NCBI RefSeq assembly: GCF_963678635.1
Contig: NW_026971149.1
Span: forward strand, 1,328,242 to 1,392,241
From: Symsagittifera roscoffensis
Lineage: Eukaryota; Xenacoelomorpha; Acoela; Convolutidae
Direction: 5' to 3'
DNA length: 64,000 bases
This document shows, piece after piece, positions 21,577 through 29,896 of the stretch. Position numbers and translations under genes: made by a program. Numbering within the stretch: position 1 is the stretch's first letter; each line of letters starts with the position of its first letter. A model generated the notes under the pieces. The model saw only the letters and a program-made list of their open reading frames with translations, made no database searches and was not told the origin of the DNA.

Positions 21577-22139
21577 ATGGTTCTGAATCTCAAATCAAAA
21601 ATGTATTCACGAAAAGATATCCTTCCCAACTATATTGAATTTGCTAAAAACCAAAAAAGGATTGGGAGATTTTCTTGGTCCCAAAAACCCTACAACGGAA
21701 AAATTTACTTTGAACCTTGCTTCCAATTGCTAAAGAAAAATGAATCTGGACAAATCGAAAAAACCCAGCAAGTCTATCTTGGTGAAAAAGAAGGGGAAAG
21801 GATATCAGCAATACGGAATACTGTTATTCACGACGCTGAAAACCTTGGACTCGTTCCTGTATTGGAACCCTATTCTGACAAAGACTCAACCATGGAGCAG
21901 GAACTTGCGAACTGTCATGCGGTGTATGACGTAGCAACATACAAGAAGAGAAGGGTGTGTGTCACAATCAAGAAGTAAAGTGTGAACAAGCCACCCTACA
22001 TTCAGATTCGACTCTTCACTGCAAAGGAGAACGAAGTCTTGAAGCAAGTTGCCTATGTCAACTATACTTTGAACGAATTCAAAGAACTTGCCCAAGTCTT
22101 GGGAGATTTTATGTTTGTTGAGAACTGTAATGTTCAATA
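21577..22139 (+). pseudogene. PC4-like ssDNA-binding protein, interrupted by a stop
   Basis: The first 133 codons are open and then meet an in-frame TAA (21,976-21,978); the same frame continues for 53 codons to TAA at 22,137-22,139. Across the stop the sequence has the shape of the PC4/p15 transcriptional coactivator fold: a beta segment (RRVCVTI), then PPYIQIRLF, then NYTLNEFKELAQVLGDF. The N-terminal half has a similar pattern (RFSWSQKPYNGKIYFEP), perhaps a diverged second module. PC4-like proteins bind single-stranded DNA, which would suit a protein-primed replicon. The family call is tentative. Confidence 0.45.
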
Positions 22140-22229
22140 ATTTTGTTGTTGAGTGATGTTATTATAGTAATGTAATTCAAATATTCATCTTCTTGAATCA
22201 TTTTTTAAAACTTCTTTGAGCTGAGCAGT

Positions 22230-22658
22230 ATGAGTTGGAACATTGGTTTTTCCAGAAATCTTGTTTTAAAGCTTCAAAATAAATTGGGACTTTTTCATAT
22301 CGTCTTACAAGTAAAGTCCCAGAAATTGTCACTAACAGTTTTGGAATCTCAAAATTTACCAAAATTGCAAGATTTGGATACAGAATCACAAATTTCTCAA
22401 TTTGAGTGGACTTTGCATAATGGAAGACGAAAAAAATTTCTAAGTTATCGTTCAGATATTAAAAAAATAGATATTATAGAGTATCGTAGAAAAGGAAACA
22501 CTTGGAAGAACAATCAGAATTTTCAGTTGGAAAAAAAAGAGTATGATAATTTGGTTGATTTAATCCCCTCAGTTTTGTCTTATGTAGAAACATTCAAAAA
22601 AACTTGTATCATTATTGACGAATGCACTGTAGAAAATGAACGTTCAGAAATTGAATGA
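22230..22658 (+). CDS. Second PC4-like protein (142 aa)
   Basis: An intact frame whose central part, FEWTLHNGRRKKFL then KKIDIIEYRRKG then FQLEKKEYDNLVDLIPSVL, follows the beta-beta-helix pattern of PC4-like proteins, as in the preceding gene. An AG dinucleotide lies 2 bases before the ATG (GAGCAG then T). The end overlaps the start of the next gene (ATG at 22,636) by 23 bases. It probably binds single-stranded DNA, but this rests on pattern only. Confidence 0.5.
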   Translation: MSWNIGFSRNLVLKLQNKLGLFHIVLQVKSQKLSLTVLESQNLPKLQDLDTESQISQFEWTLHNGRRKKFLSYRSDIKKIDIIEYRRKGNTWKNNQNFQLEKKEYDNLVDLIPSVLSYVETFKKTCIIIDECTVENERSEIE

Positions 22659-23018
22659 AGTTCTCAGAAATTTTGATTTGATTAAACATGATTTTTCATC
22701 AAATACAAAAAGAAAAAAATACTTTCTTTGTACCTGTATTGTTTTGGACCCAAACATAAATTTGAAAGAAATGGACCAAAAATTTTCTTTTGGGGGTCTT
22801 ATTGGATACGGATTATAAATTCTTGTATGGATTACTTTTTTGCAAATTCAAAAATTTTCAGACTTCATGCAATTTTACATGATGGAGCTGGATCTGTGAA
22901 TTCTACTACTTATAAGGGACCTGGTTATTGTTATGTTTTACCTAGATTTCCAAGTTCTTGTTTTCTTGGTCAGGTCACTGGATTAATCTTCTGTTTATAT
23001 GTTGAAATTTTTGCTTAA
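22636..23018 (+). pseudogene. Polinton protein with HDGAG and GPGYCYVLP motifs, frameshifted
   Basis: The first frame (22,636-22,818) and the second (22,728-23,018) overlap and read as one protein with a shift near 22,740. The second frame has well-formed sequence: KFERNGPKIFFWGS, ILHDGAGSVNS, GPGYCYVLPRF. I do not know the family. Near the end a donor-like CAG|GTCACT could splice to the TTTTCAG acceptor at 23,061-23,067, giving a slightly different C-terminus. The gene lies in the rightward run between the PC4-like genes and the exonuclease-like gene. Confidence 0.5.
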
Positions 23019-23060
23019 TCAGTATATGCATTGTTCGATTGTTAGTTATTCTAACAAAAA

Positions 23061-23067
23061 TTTTCAG
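23061..23067 (+). promoter_or_regulatory. TTTTCAG 3' splice acceptor before the exonuclease-like gene
   Basis: A consensus nematode-type acceptor lies 17 bases before the ATG at 23,085. It could be an ordinary intron end or a spliced-leader acceptor. Confidence 0.5.
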
Positions 23068-23084
23068 CGAAAACAGTAAGCGTC

Positions 23085-23555
23085 ATGAGTCTAGTTGTTT
23101 TGGATATTGAGTGTATTGAAAACAAAATAGTTAAAGAGTAAGGAGTTTATCAAAATGGACAAACTGTGGGATATTCCTTTCTTCTTCCCAAAAAATTCAA
23201 AGCTACATCTCAGTCTGCTTGGTGTACGAAGCATCTTCATGGAATCAATTGGAACAGTGGCCGTGAAAAATATACTGAGCTTGAAAAAATATTGAAAAAA
23301 CTAAAAGCACCAGAAACGGAGTTTTTTGCAAAAGGTTATGAAAAATGTAAAATTCTGTCAGAAATTTTGGAAACAAAGGTTACAAACTTGGATGACTACG
23401 CATGTCCAAAAGTTCAGAAATTGATTTTCAAAGATGAAGAATATGATTGGAGGTGTAGCAACTACCCATTTTGTCATGCAAACACTCTTCACTGTGCAGA
23501 AAGAATAGCATTTGCATACGGAATATGGACTCGATGTTTTTTTAATAAATTGTAA
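23085..23555 (+). pseudogene. Exonuclease-like (DEDD/RNase H-fold-like) protein with an early stop
   Basis: The frame begins MSLVVLDIECIEN, where DIE has the form of the first acidic motif of DEDD exonucleases. An in-frame TAA interrupts at codon 19 (23,139-23,141); the rest is open for 137 codons. Later conserved-looking segments include FFAKGYEKCKIL, LDDYACPKV and a Cys/His-rich end (CSNYPFCHANTLHCAERIA). The last Asp of a DEDDh site is not obvious. AATAAA overlaps the end of the coding sequence (about 23,544). The role is likely DNA processing, but the family call is tentative. Confidence 0.5.
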
Positions 23556-23635
23556 TTTACCTTAATAATTTTGTATTATCGTGTTTTTGAAATTTAAATG
23601 TTAGTCATAATCAATTTTTTCATTCCAGAGTTGAG

Positions 23636-23899
23636 ATGGGTGATGAATGTGACAAGCAATTAATTTTAGGAAATTTTGTTTTTGATGAGGAGAATCATGA
23701 ACGAAAATCTTGGAAGTTTTTTGGACGTACGTGTAATAGATCTCTTTTAGTGTTTATGTGCCATTTTTTTGTCATAGTTTTAATACTAGCTTGTGCAATC
23801 GTTCGAATAATGTTATCCACTACATGTGAAGAAACAACTGTTTGGGTAGCAATTTTATCAAGTACAGTCGGTTATATTTTACCTTCTCCAAAACTATGA
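23636..23899 (+). CDS. Two-TM Polinton membrane protein (87 aa)
   Basis: An intact frame with two hydrophobic segments (about residues 37-58 and 67-82) and the ending VGYILPSPKL. I recall this small two-TM type next to the packaging ATPase in other Polinton-like elements. An acceptor-like TTCATTCCAG precedes the ATG by 7 bases. Its stop overlaps the ATPase ATG as ATGA (23,896-23,899), indicating tight packing. It probably sits in a membrane; the exact role is unknown. Confidence 0.65.
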   Translation: MGDECDKQLILGNFVFDEENHERKSWKFFGRTCNRSLLVFMCHFFVIVLILACAIVRIMLSTTCEETTVWVAILSSTVGYILPSPKL

Positions 23900-24761
23900 A
23901 CAAAATAATTTCTACCAAAGAAGAGTTTTTATTTCGCTAGTTGGACCGAGTGGATCTGGAAAATCACATCCTGTTTTTGAGTGGTTAAAAATTGGTACAT
24001 TTCAACCAAAGTTTGACAAATTTTTTTATTTTTATCAACATTATCAACCTCTTTATGGACAGATGCAAAGAAAAAACGTTAAGTTTATCCAAGGAGTTGA
24101 CTTTGAACTAATTGAAAAACTTCCCAATAATGGAACAAAATACCTGTTAAAATTTGATGACTCTTGTGAAGAAATTTCAAATTCTAAGCAGTTTGTAAAA
24201 GTTGCTACTGCTGGAAGACACAGGGGACTGAATACAATATATATTAAGCATAACTTGTTTCATCAAAGCAAATTGGGAAGAGATGTTGAGTTACAAAATA
24301 CACATATAGTCCTTTTCAAGTCACCGAGAGATGTTTTACAAATCAATACATTAAGTCAACAATTAGGTCTAGGATCACAATTGAAAGAGTGGTATCAAGA
24401 TGCAACATCTACACCTTATGGTCATTTACTCATTGATTTAACTCCAAAAACAGTTGATTCGCTAAGATATTGCACAAACAGTGGTTCAGTTCCATCAAAG
24501 TTTTATCTACCAGCAGGAACAGAAACTAAGTTTTTGGACGATGAGCATACAATACGTCTCTATACTCCCAATATTTCAAACATTTTCCCAAAAACTTCAA
24601 AAACAATTCATCCTCCATTGTCCAAAAAGTTTCATTCAATTCCTCAGCGAATGTCTAGTAAACTTACTACAAGGCGAGCTACAGGATCTTCGAAAAGCAG
24701 ACGTAGTAAAATATCGACGAGAAATATCAGAACTCACACGAAGAAGAACTTCACTGCATAA
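23896..24761 (+). pseudogene. ATP: Genome-packaging ATPase (FtsK/HerA type), 5' frameshift
   Basis: The Walker A motif is GPSGSGKS (from 23,943) and the Walker B-like segment is YLLKFDDSCEE (about 24,145). Further typical pieces are FVKVATAGRHRGLNTIYI and the ILFKS-like VLFKSPRDVLQIN. These ATPases pump DNA into preformed capsids. The ATG at 23,896 is in a different frame from Walker A, so a 1-nt shift lies between 23,898 and 23,936; the rest is one open frame to 24,761. The C-terminus (basic, Ser/Arg-rich) overlaps the next gene in another frame. Confidence 0.85.
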
Positions 24762-24843
24762 AAGGAGAACTATTTTGAGCTCACCAAAAGGCTTACAATT
24801 AATATCTGTTATCACTCCTTTTGTCATTAAACGATTGACGTAG
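24541..24843 (+). CDS. Small core-like Polinton protein overlapping the ATPase
   Basis: Read in a different frame from the ATPase, this has a helical pattern: LSECLVNLLQGEL, then a basic helix (RRREIS-like: YRREISELTRRRTSLHKRR), then a hydrophobic end GLQLISVITPFVIKRL. I recall this arrangement (a helix, a basic stretch, a hydrophobic tail with a conserved Pro) in other Polinton-like and adintovirus-like elements, where it is a virion core candidate. The start is uncertain: 24,481 or the Met at 24,541. It ends 1 base before the next ATG. Confidence 0.55.
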   Translation: MSIQYVSILPIFQTFSQKLQKQFILHCPKSFIQFLSECLVNLLQGELQDLRKADVVKYRREISELTRRRTSLHKRRTILSSPKGLQLISVITPFVIKRLT

Positions 24844-24844
24844 T

Positions 24845-25255
24845 ATGGATCAGTTTGTTCTAATTCCTTACTCAATTTATCAATCACAAAGCACACTTCC
24901 AAAAAAACCAAAGTTGGAACAAAAGCAAGAAAAACAGGAGATTGTACCAAAAAATTTTGATTCTATTCACAGTGCTGTAAATGCAAAGTTGAAAACGAGT
25001 AACAATAAGCACCTTATTGATTTAATTTTGAACTCTCCTAGAATTAAACAAAGTCAGTCAGAAAATATCATATTAGATAATCGAGACACAAAAGAATCAA
25101 TTGTAGACTTTGTGTGTGCACTAAAACGAAAAAATACCGACTTTCCCGATACTTACTTTACCATTTTGGAAGCAACTCAATTTCCACCTAAACTTGTTGC
25201 CAACAAGAATGCCAAAGCGAAAGACAGAGGAACTTGGATCCCTTTCAAAATCTGA
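24845..25255 (+). CDS. Polinton protein of unknown function (136 aa)
   Basis: An intact frame beginning MDQFVLIPYSIYQSQ, followed by a Lys/Gln/Glu-rich linker and a C-terminal domain (KESIVDFVCALKRKNTDF onward) ending at RGTWIPFKI. The start resembles a small protein common upstream of the integrase in invertebrate Polintons, but I cannot name its role. Its 3' end overlaps the integrase start by 62 bases in another frame, so the two are tightly packed. Confidence 0.6.
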   Translation: MDQFVLIPYSIYQSQSTLPKKPKLEQKQEKQEIVPKNFDSIHSAVNAKLKTSNNKHLIDLILNSPRIKQSQSENIILDNRDTKESIVDFVCALKRKNTDFPDTYFTILEATQFPPKLVANKNAKAKDRGTWIPFKI

Positions 25256-26150
25256 AAAGGTAAGTTTGAACAGATTGTATTTTAGGGGTAGAGCTGAGTA
25301 CGGTTCTGTGCGAAACATGAGTAAAGCAAGCGGATTGTCGAAAAAGAAAGTAGAACAGTTTTTACAAACCAAGACATCGTATACAAAATTTGGTCCCCCA
25401 ATCAGACGTTTTCGAAGGTTTCAAGCCTTTTCAAAATATATAAATGAAATTTGGTGTATGAATTTGGCATTTGTGGACAAACTAGCGAGTCAAAACAAGG
25501 GAGTCAAATTTTTATTGGTTGCTGTTGATGTTTTTTCGCGATTTGTCAGAGTTCAAACAATGAAAACTAAATATGCCAAAGACACTTTGCAAGCTTTCAA
25601 AAAAATGATTTCTCGCAAAAACACTCCTGAAAAGCTTTGGGTTGATAAAGGAACGGAATATGGAGGAATTTTCAAAAAATTTTGCAAGGAAAAAAGCATT
25701 GAAGTTTACTCGACCATGAGTGAAACAAAAGCTGCATTTGCAGTGAGAGCCATTCAATCATTAAAACACATTATTTATCGCTACATAGAAGATCATGGTG
25801 AAAAATTCATTAACAAGTTGCCGCAATTTGTGTCTACAATGAATTGTCGCATCAATAGATCTATTGGGAAATCACCTAGAGATGTTAAGAATACTGATTT
25901 CCTCTCAATTTTGTGTAATAAACCTCTAACAAGGTATAAGAAACTAAAATTCGAAGTTGGAGACAGAGTGAGACTTTCAAAGAATGATATTCCGTTCCGA
26001 AAAGGATATAAACCACAATTTACAGATGAAATTTTTGAAATTTCGGCAGTCTCTACAAAAAAGCCTCCAACATACATCATCAAAGATCTCGACAAAGAAG
26101 AAATTCTTGGAAATTTTTATGAAAAAAAGTTTAGAAAAAGTTCTGATTAA
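25194..26150 (+). CDS. INT: Polinton integrase, full length but catalytic residues changed
   Basis: The 318-residue frame is uninterrupted. It has the retroviral-type core (KFLLVAVDVFSRFVRVQTMK, KLWVDKGTEYGG) and a chromo/SH3-like C-terminus (FEVGDRVRLSKNDIPFRKGY). The first catalytic Asp is expected in WCM-x-LAFVDKLA but Asn is present (residue 90, codon 25,461-25,463). The second Asp is present (residue 151). The catalytic Glu is expected in AAFA-x-RAIQSLK but Val is present (residue 184, codon 25,743-25,745). So an otherwise intact gene appears catalytically dead. It normally inserts the element with a 6-bp staggered cut. Confidence 0.9.
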   Translation: MLPTRMPKRKTEELGSLSKSEKVSLNRLYFRGRAEYGSVRNMSKASGLSKKKVEQFLQTKTSYTKFGPPIRRFRRFQAFSKYINEIWCMNLAFVDKLASQNKGVKFLLVAVDVFSRFVRVQTMKTKYAKDTLQAFKKMISRKNTPEKLWVDKGTEYGGIFKKFCKEKSIEVYSTMSETKAAFAVRAIQSLKHIIYRYIEDHGEKFINKLPQFVSTMNCRINRSIGKSPRDVKNTDFLSILCNKPLTRYKKLKFEVGDRVRLSKNDIPFRKGYKPQFTDEIFEISAVSTKKPPTYIIKDLDKEEILGNFYEKKFRKSSD

Positions 26151-26192
26151 AGGTAAATCATTTTTAAACTAAATTTTTACCGATCAGTTGTC

Positions 26193-26832
26193 ATGGATTC
26201 TTTCACTATTGAGTTGGTTTCCAACGCTTCTTTTAATTGTTATCCGAATAATAGTCTTAGTTCTTTTACAAATTTTCTACCTGAACAAATACATTTGAAA
26301 GGAGAATGGGAGGTTGCTATTTCAGAAATATCATACCCTTCTTTGTACCAAAATGTTACAGAGGGAAAATTTACATTCGTAGATGGAAGAGAAAGTTCTG
26401 AGGAGAAAAGAAAGATTGTACCGATGAACATTGAACCAGGATTGTATCCAAGTATTGTTGATATAGTTGTAGCCATGAACAACAAAATTCGAGAACGTCT
26501 AGGAGCTCAAGTTTTTGAAAATAACGGAATCTATCTATCAATAGATAAAAATACACAAAAAGTTGCTGTTCATTTACCTGAGAGTCAATCAGTGTTTTTA
26601 ATTCAGATTTGAGCCACATTTTTGGTTGTGATTTAGAACAAAATCAAACAGGGGTTACAATGAAAAAAAAAGGTCCACATTATCCTCAGTATTCTTACGA
26701 CATTATAAGAATTCTTTCCATAGTATCAAGATAGAACTAAGAGATAGTTTAGGCGAAAAAATTCCTTTTGTGTCCGTAGGAATCACTCGAGTTGTTCTCT
26801 TGTTCCGCAAAATTTCGAATAATCATTTTTGA
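26193..26832 (+). pseudogene. Minor capsid (penton-type) protein, internally deleted
   Basis: The first frame (26,193-26,612) begins MDSFTIELVSNASFNC and contains FTNFLPEQIHLKGEWEVAIS and SEISYPSLYQNVTEGKF, typical of the Polinton penton-like minor capsid. After a frameshift near 26,600, coding resumes (SDLSHIFGCDLEQNQTG) and then jumps, through an internal deletion near 26,710, to the C-terminal segment IELRDSLGEKIPFVSVGITR, ending at TGA 26,830-26,832. The protein would form capsid vertices. An acceptor-like CCGATCAG lies 5 bases before the ATG. Confidence 0.85.
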
Positions 26833-26849
26833 TTTAAACTTCATACGAA

Positions 26850-27216
26850 ATGGTTGCTCAAAACAATCAGCTGATTTCCCTATTTTTCGAGGACATGCAA
26901 GACAGCGTGGAAGAGGTTTTGGAGCTCTTGCACAAAATCTTGGGAGAACTTTATTAAAAAATATATAGTCCCAGCTGCAAAAAGAATTGGGGCAGATTTG
27001 TTTGAAACCGCTGCTCCAGAGAATGGGGAAGTTGTTAGTGGACGTAAAAAACTCAAAACATTTGCAAAAGATGTGGGAACAAAAGCAGTTCGGAAACAAT
27101 TGGGAGGTGGAAAAAACAAATCTAGGCGTAAAACAGCTAGAACCAGATCCATTTCTCGAAAAACCAGATCGAAAAACAGTCGCTCTCGCAAAGACATTTT
27201 TGACAATATAAAATGA
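26850..27216 (+). pseudogene. Basic virion-type protein (pVI/core-like), frameshifted
   Basis: The reading starts at ATG 26,850 (MVAQNNQLI), shifts near 26,880 into FRGHARQRGRGFGALAQNL, and shifts again at an A-run near 26,955 into VPAAKRIGADLFETAAPENG and an Arg/Ser/Lys-rich tail. An R-G-rich start, an amphipathic helix and a strongly basic tail are typical of the small virion protein encoded between the two capsid genes in Polintons. Both shifts are 1-nt indels in short runs. The end overlaps the major capsid start. Confidence 0.75.
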
Positions 27217-28544
27217 GTGTAAAACAAAGCCATTTTCGGTGCGGGGCTTTTACAAATTCTTCATTGGAGATTTTTGATAAAGTCCCAGTTTTGGAAACAA
27301 TTATGTCATCTTACACACAAGAAGTATTCCCCAGTACTTCTCTGGATGAAAGCAGTATTGAGTTTGAATTTGAAACGGATCGTAACCTCTACTTAGATAT
27401 GCGTGATACCCATCTTAGCTTAAAGCTTCAACTATTTAAAGGAAGATTGTTTGATGATTTCAAAAAAGCAAAGCAGAACATAAAGCAAAATCGGAGGAAG
27501 ATTCAGATGAGGAACCACAAACTTACTTAACTTATGTAAACAGTCTACTACATTCTCTATTCTCGAACTGTGAAGTTTAATTTAACAATACAATGGTTTA
27601 CAATGCCAATGGATTATATCATCATAAGGCACAGATATCGAACGAATTCAACTCGTCAGCAGTGAGTAATAAAGGAATTCTTGCTTGTCATGGATACAGT
27701 TTTAAAGGAAATCCTGATGCATTTGATATGTATCCATTCACTGATAGAGCAAACTCCTTGGGAACAGGGATAACTTTTTTACTCTATGGGAGGCTCGCCA
27801 TTGATTTGTTTACTTGCGAAAAACTGTTGCTACCAAATACCAAAGTTCGAATTAAACTTATTCGAGTTAGACCTAATTTTTACATGTTATCTGATAATCC
27901 AATTGTCAGTCTGAAAATAGTTGATTGTTCGTTGTTTACTAGAAGAATTTTAGTTGCTTAACCTAATCATCAATACTTGCAATGGAATCTGGAAAGAGAA
28001 CCTGCTCAATACAATTACATGGAAACTATAGCAAGAACCTTTATCATTCCATCTCGTCAAAACCAGTTTTTTCAGGAAAATTTTTTCAATAATGCCCCAA
28101 TCAGAAGGATAACTGTTGCAATGAATACAAATTCGGCTGCTACGGGATCTTTTTATGAAAATCCTTTCAATTATCAACAATTTCATTTAAGGGAGCTTAG
28201 AATTATTCGGGGTGGAAGAGCAATTATTTCATTAGATACAACTTCTCCTTGTCGACCCTATGTTACAACAATGAAAGCAATGCAGTTTAACAAAGATTTC
28301 CCAGCTCTTCCTATGGAAGATTTTCAAAATCACTATATTCTAGTTTTTGACTTGACTTCACTAGAGGATGCTGCTGAACAGTTGCATTATCCAGAACTTA
28401 GTGGAGAAAGCTTGAGATTAGAAATGTTTTTTTTTTCAGTTTCCCTTCGAGCAAGTAACGGAAGTGATAGTCTTGGGAGAAAGACTATCAAGTGTTCAAA
28501 TTGACAAATTCGGAACAGTCGCTAAAAATGTTAAGTTTTTTTGA
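27213..28544 (+). pseudogene. MCP: Major capsid protein (double jelly-roll type), broken
   Basis: Open segments in order are 27,213-27,530, 27,593-27,961 and 27,977-28,504. Typical Polinton capsid pieces are seen: SLEIFDKVPVLETIM, MVYNANGLYHHKAQISNEFN, GRLAIDLFTCEKLLLPN, and FPALPMEDFQNHYILVFDLT. Damage comprises a frameshift near 27,480, an in-frame TAA at 27,578-27,580, an in-frame TAA at 27,959-27,961, and a shift at a T-run (about 28,428-28,437) that moves the natural C-terminus (VLGERLSSVQIDKFGTVAKN) into the next frame, ending at TGA 28,542-28,544. The protein would build the icosahedral shell. Confidence 0.92.
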
Positions 28545-28545
28545 G

Positions 28546-28884
28546 TTTTCAGGTTCCTATAAAATATTGTAGATTTTTGGGACTTTTCATTGTGATTATC
28601 TCTGCACTATATACTTTGTTTTTCTTCAGACCTAAAACTCCAGAAATAGCAGCTAAAGAATGCTGTTTAAATGAAAACCCAAGACATTTCTTCAACCTAG
28701 ACTGTGAATCAGTGTTCAACAAATTTTGTCCAGTTCACAAGTTTTGTATATGGGACTTTGTTGATTCAGTACCTAAATGCGAGTAAGTCAATAACTTTAG
28801 AATTTTCCATCCTAAATTACAATATCATACTTTCTATTTCTTTGTTTTAGATGTAAATTAGCTAACATTTGCGAAAATGGATAA
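28546..28884 (+). pseudogene. Spliced Cys-rich single-pass membrane protein without a visible ATG
   Basis: After a TTTTCAG acceptor (28,546-28,552) the open frame gives a hydrophobic segment (FLGLFIVIISALYTLFFF) and a Cys-rich domain (CCLNENP, CESVFNKFCPVHKFC). A donor GAGTAAGT (intron from 28,783) pairs with TTTTAG at 28,850, so exon 2 adds CKLANICENG and ends at TAA 28,882-28,884. The frame has no ATG; an ATA at 28,559 sits where a start would be expected. It may be a lost start, or an upstream exon is unseen. The exon end overlaps the next gene. Confidence 0.6.
28783..28850 (+). other. 68-bp intron in the Cys-rich membrane protein gene
   Basis: GTAAGT donor and TTTGTTTTAG acceptor; splicing keeps the frame and replaces the immediate TAA that read-through would meet. 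Short size fits nematode-type introns. Confidence 0.65.
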
Positions 28885-29275
28885 TTTTTCACTTCTGCAA
28901 ATTATTGAAAGATTTCCTGAACTCAGGTTCAAGTACATGGGATCTTACTCCTCTGATAAACTACCTCAAATAACAAAATACTCTTCTGCAATTGTTAACT
29001 CAGCTCCAAGCAATGATAGAGGGGAGCACTGGATCATGATGGCTCGATTGGATAAAACTTACTATTTTGCCGATTCTTTGGGTCGGAAAAGAACAACTTA
29101 TTCCTTTCTAACAAAAAAGTATCGGCGAATGGTTCCTCGAAAGCTACAAAAAACTGATAATTTGTGTGGATTTTACGCAATTTATTCAGCAATTCCTCTT
29201 TTTAAATTCTACCAGACAAACTTGAATAATATTCATGATGTGCATGTTTTGAATTTTATAAGTAATTTTATGTAA
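28877..29275 (+). CDS. PRO: Adenain-like cysteine protease, intact
   Basis: The 132-residue frame is intact, unlike most of the element. The catalytic residues are visible in family order: His51 in GEHWIMM, Asp66 in YYFADSLG, Gln91 (oxyanion hole) and Cys97 in TDNLCGFYAIY. Adenain/Ulp1-type proteases of Polintons process virion proteins. The ATG at 28,877 overlaps the end of the membrane protein gene. It is the last gene before the right terminal repeat. Confidence 0.9.
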   Translation: MDNFSLLQIIERFPELRFKYMGSYSSDKLPQITKYSSAIVNSAPSNDRGEHWIMMARLDKTYYFADSLGRKRTTYSFLTKKYRRMVPRKLQKTDNLCGFYAIYSAIPLFKFYQTNLNNIHDVHVLNFISNFM

Positions 29276-29324
29276 ATTTGTAGTTTTTTCATTTGTAAGT
29301 GTAAATTATGGTAGTAAGTTTACT

Positions 29325-29890
29325 ATACGATGCAGTGATTTATATACTTTCTTTGTAATTTAAACTTTTTTCTCAAAATCTTGACTTTTTTTCGATGTCT
29401 CTGTAGGTTCAGAATAGATTCAGATAGGTAGAAAGTAAAAATATTTAATACATTTTTATTAAATCAAATTAAACAAATCTTATCGTGTTTTGATTTTTTT
29501 TTGAAAATTTTTTTGATAAAAATTTCAAGTTTTTGCACAAAAACTCTTACCATTGACTTACCATGCACCAGAAAACTAAATACATAACCTTTATTCTACA
29601 ATCTACACGTAATTAACAATTAATTGTTCCCAATTAGGTAACGCGCGCCAAATTTTTTTCCAAAAAATTTTTGTCAAAATTTTCCCAAATTTTTTCCCAA
29701 AATTTTTTCCAAAATTTTTCCCGACACAAAAACATCGTATTTTAACACATGGGAAACCTATAACCTATCTTAATACATGGGAAATCTATTCCCTATCTTA
29801 ATACATAGCCGGAAATCTATAACGTATCTTAATACATGGGGTCCGCCATGCACCCCCCCCCCCTCCTGATCACCTCCAACATCTCCTACT
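29325..29890 (-). repeat. Polinton right terminal inverted repeat
   Basis: Inverse copy of the left repeat, including the C-run, the spaced TCTTAATACATG motifs and the AATTAACAATTAATTGTT palindrome. It ends at ATCTCCTACT just before GACAGG. Confidence 0.93.
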
Positions 29891-29896
29891 GACAGG
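29891..29896. repeat. Polinton target-site duplication, right (GACAGG)
   Basis: Second copy of the 6-bp duplication; the host repeat resumes with GTTTACTCTGAG exactly as at the uninterrupted sites. Confidence 0.95.

Larger units (their letters stand above)
12849..29890. mobile_element. Polinton/Maverick virus-like DNA transposon (17,042 bp)
   Basis: The element has terminal inverted repeats of about 570 bp beginning AGTAGTAGACG, a 6-bp target duplication, and the Polinton gene set: family-B DNA polymerase, retroviral-type integrase, FtsK/HerA-like packaging ATPase, adenain-like cysteine protease, and major and minor capsid proteins. Length is within the usual 15-20 kb. The polymerase faces left and the virion module faces right. 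PolB, minor capsid, major capsid, the ATPase start and several small genes carry stops or frameshifts, and the integrase has lost catalytic residues, so this copy is not autonomous now. Confidence 0.97.

Noticed and set aside
22728-23018. Phospholipase A2 domain (GPG and HD motifs)
   Set aside because: HD comes before GPG, the reverse of the PLA2 order, and the Cys pattern does not fit.
12849-29890. Virus integrated in the genome rather than a transposon
   Set aside because: Terminal repeats, 6-bp target duplication and an integrase gene fit a Polinton; virion genes are standard for these elements.
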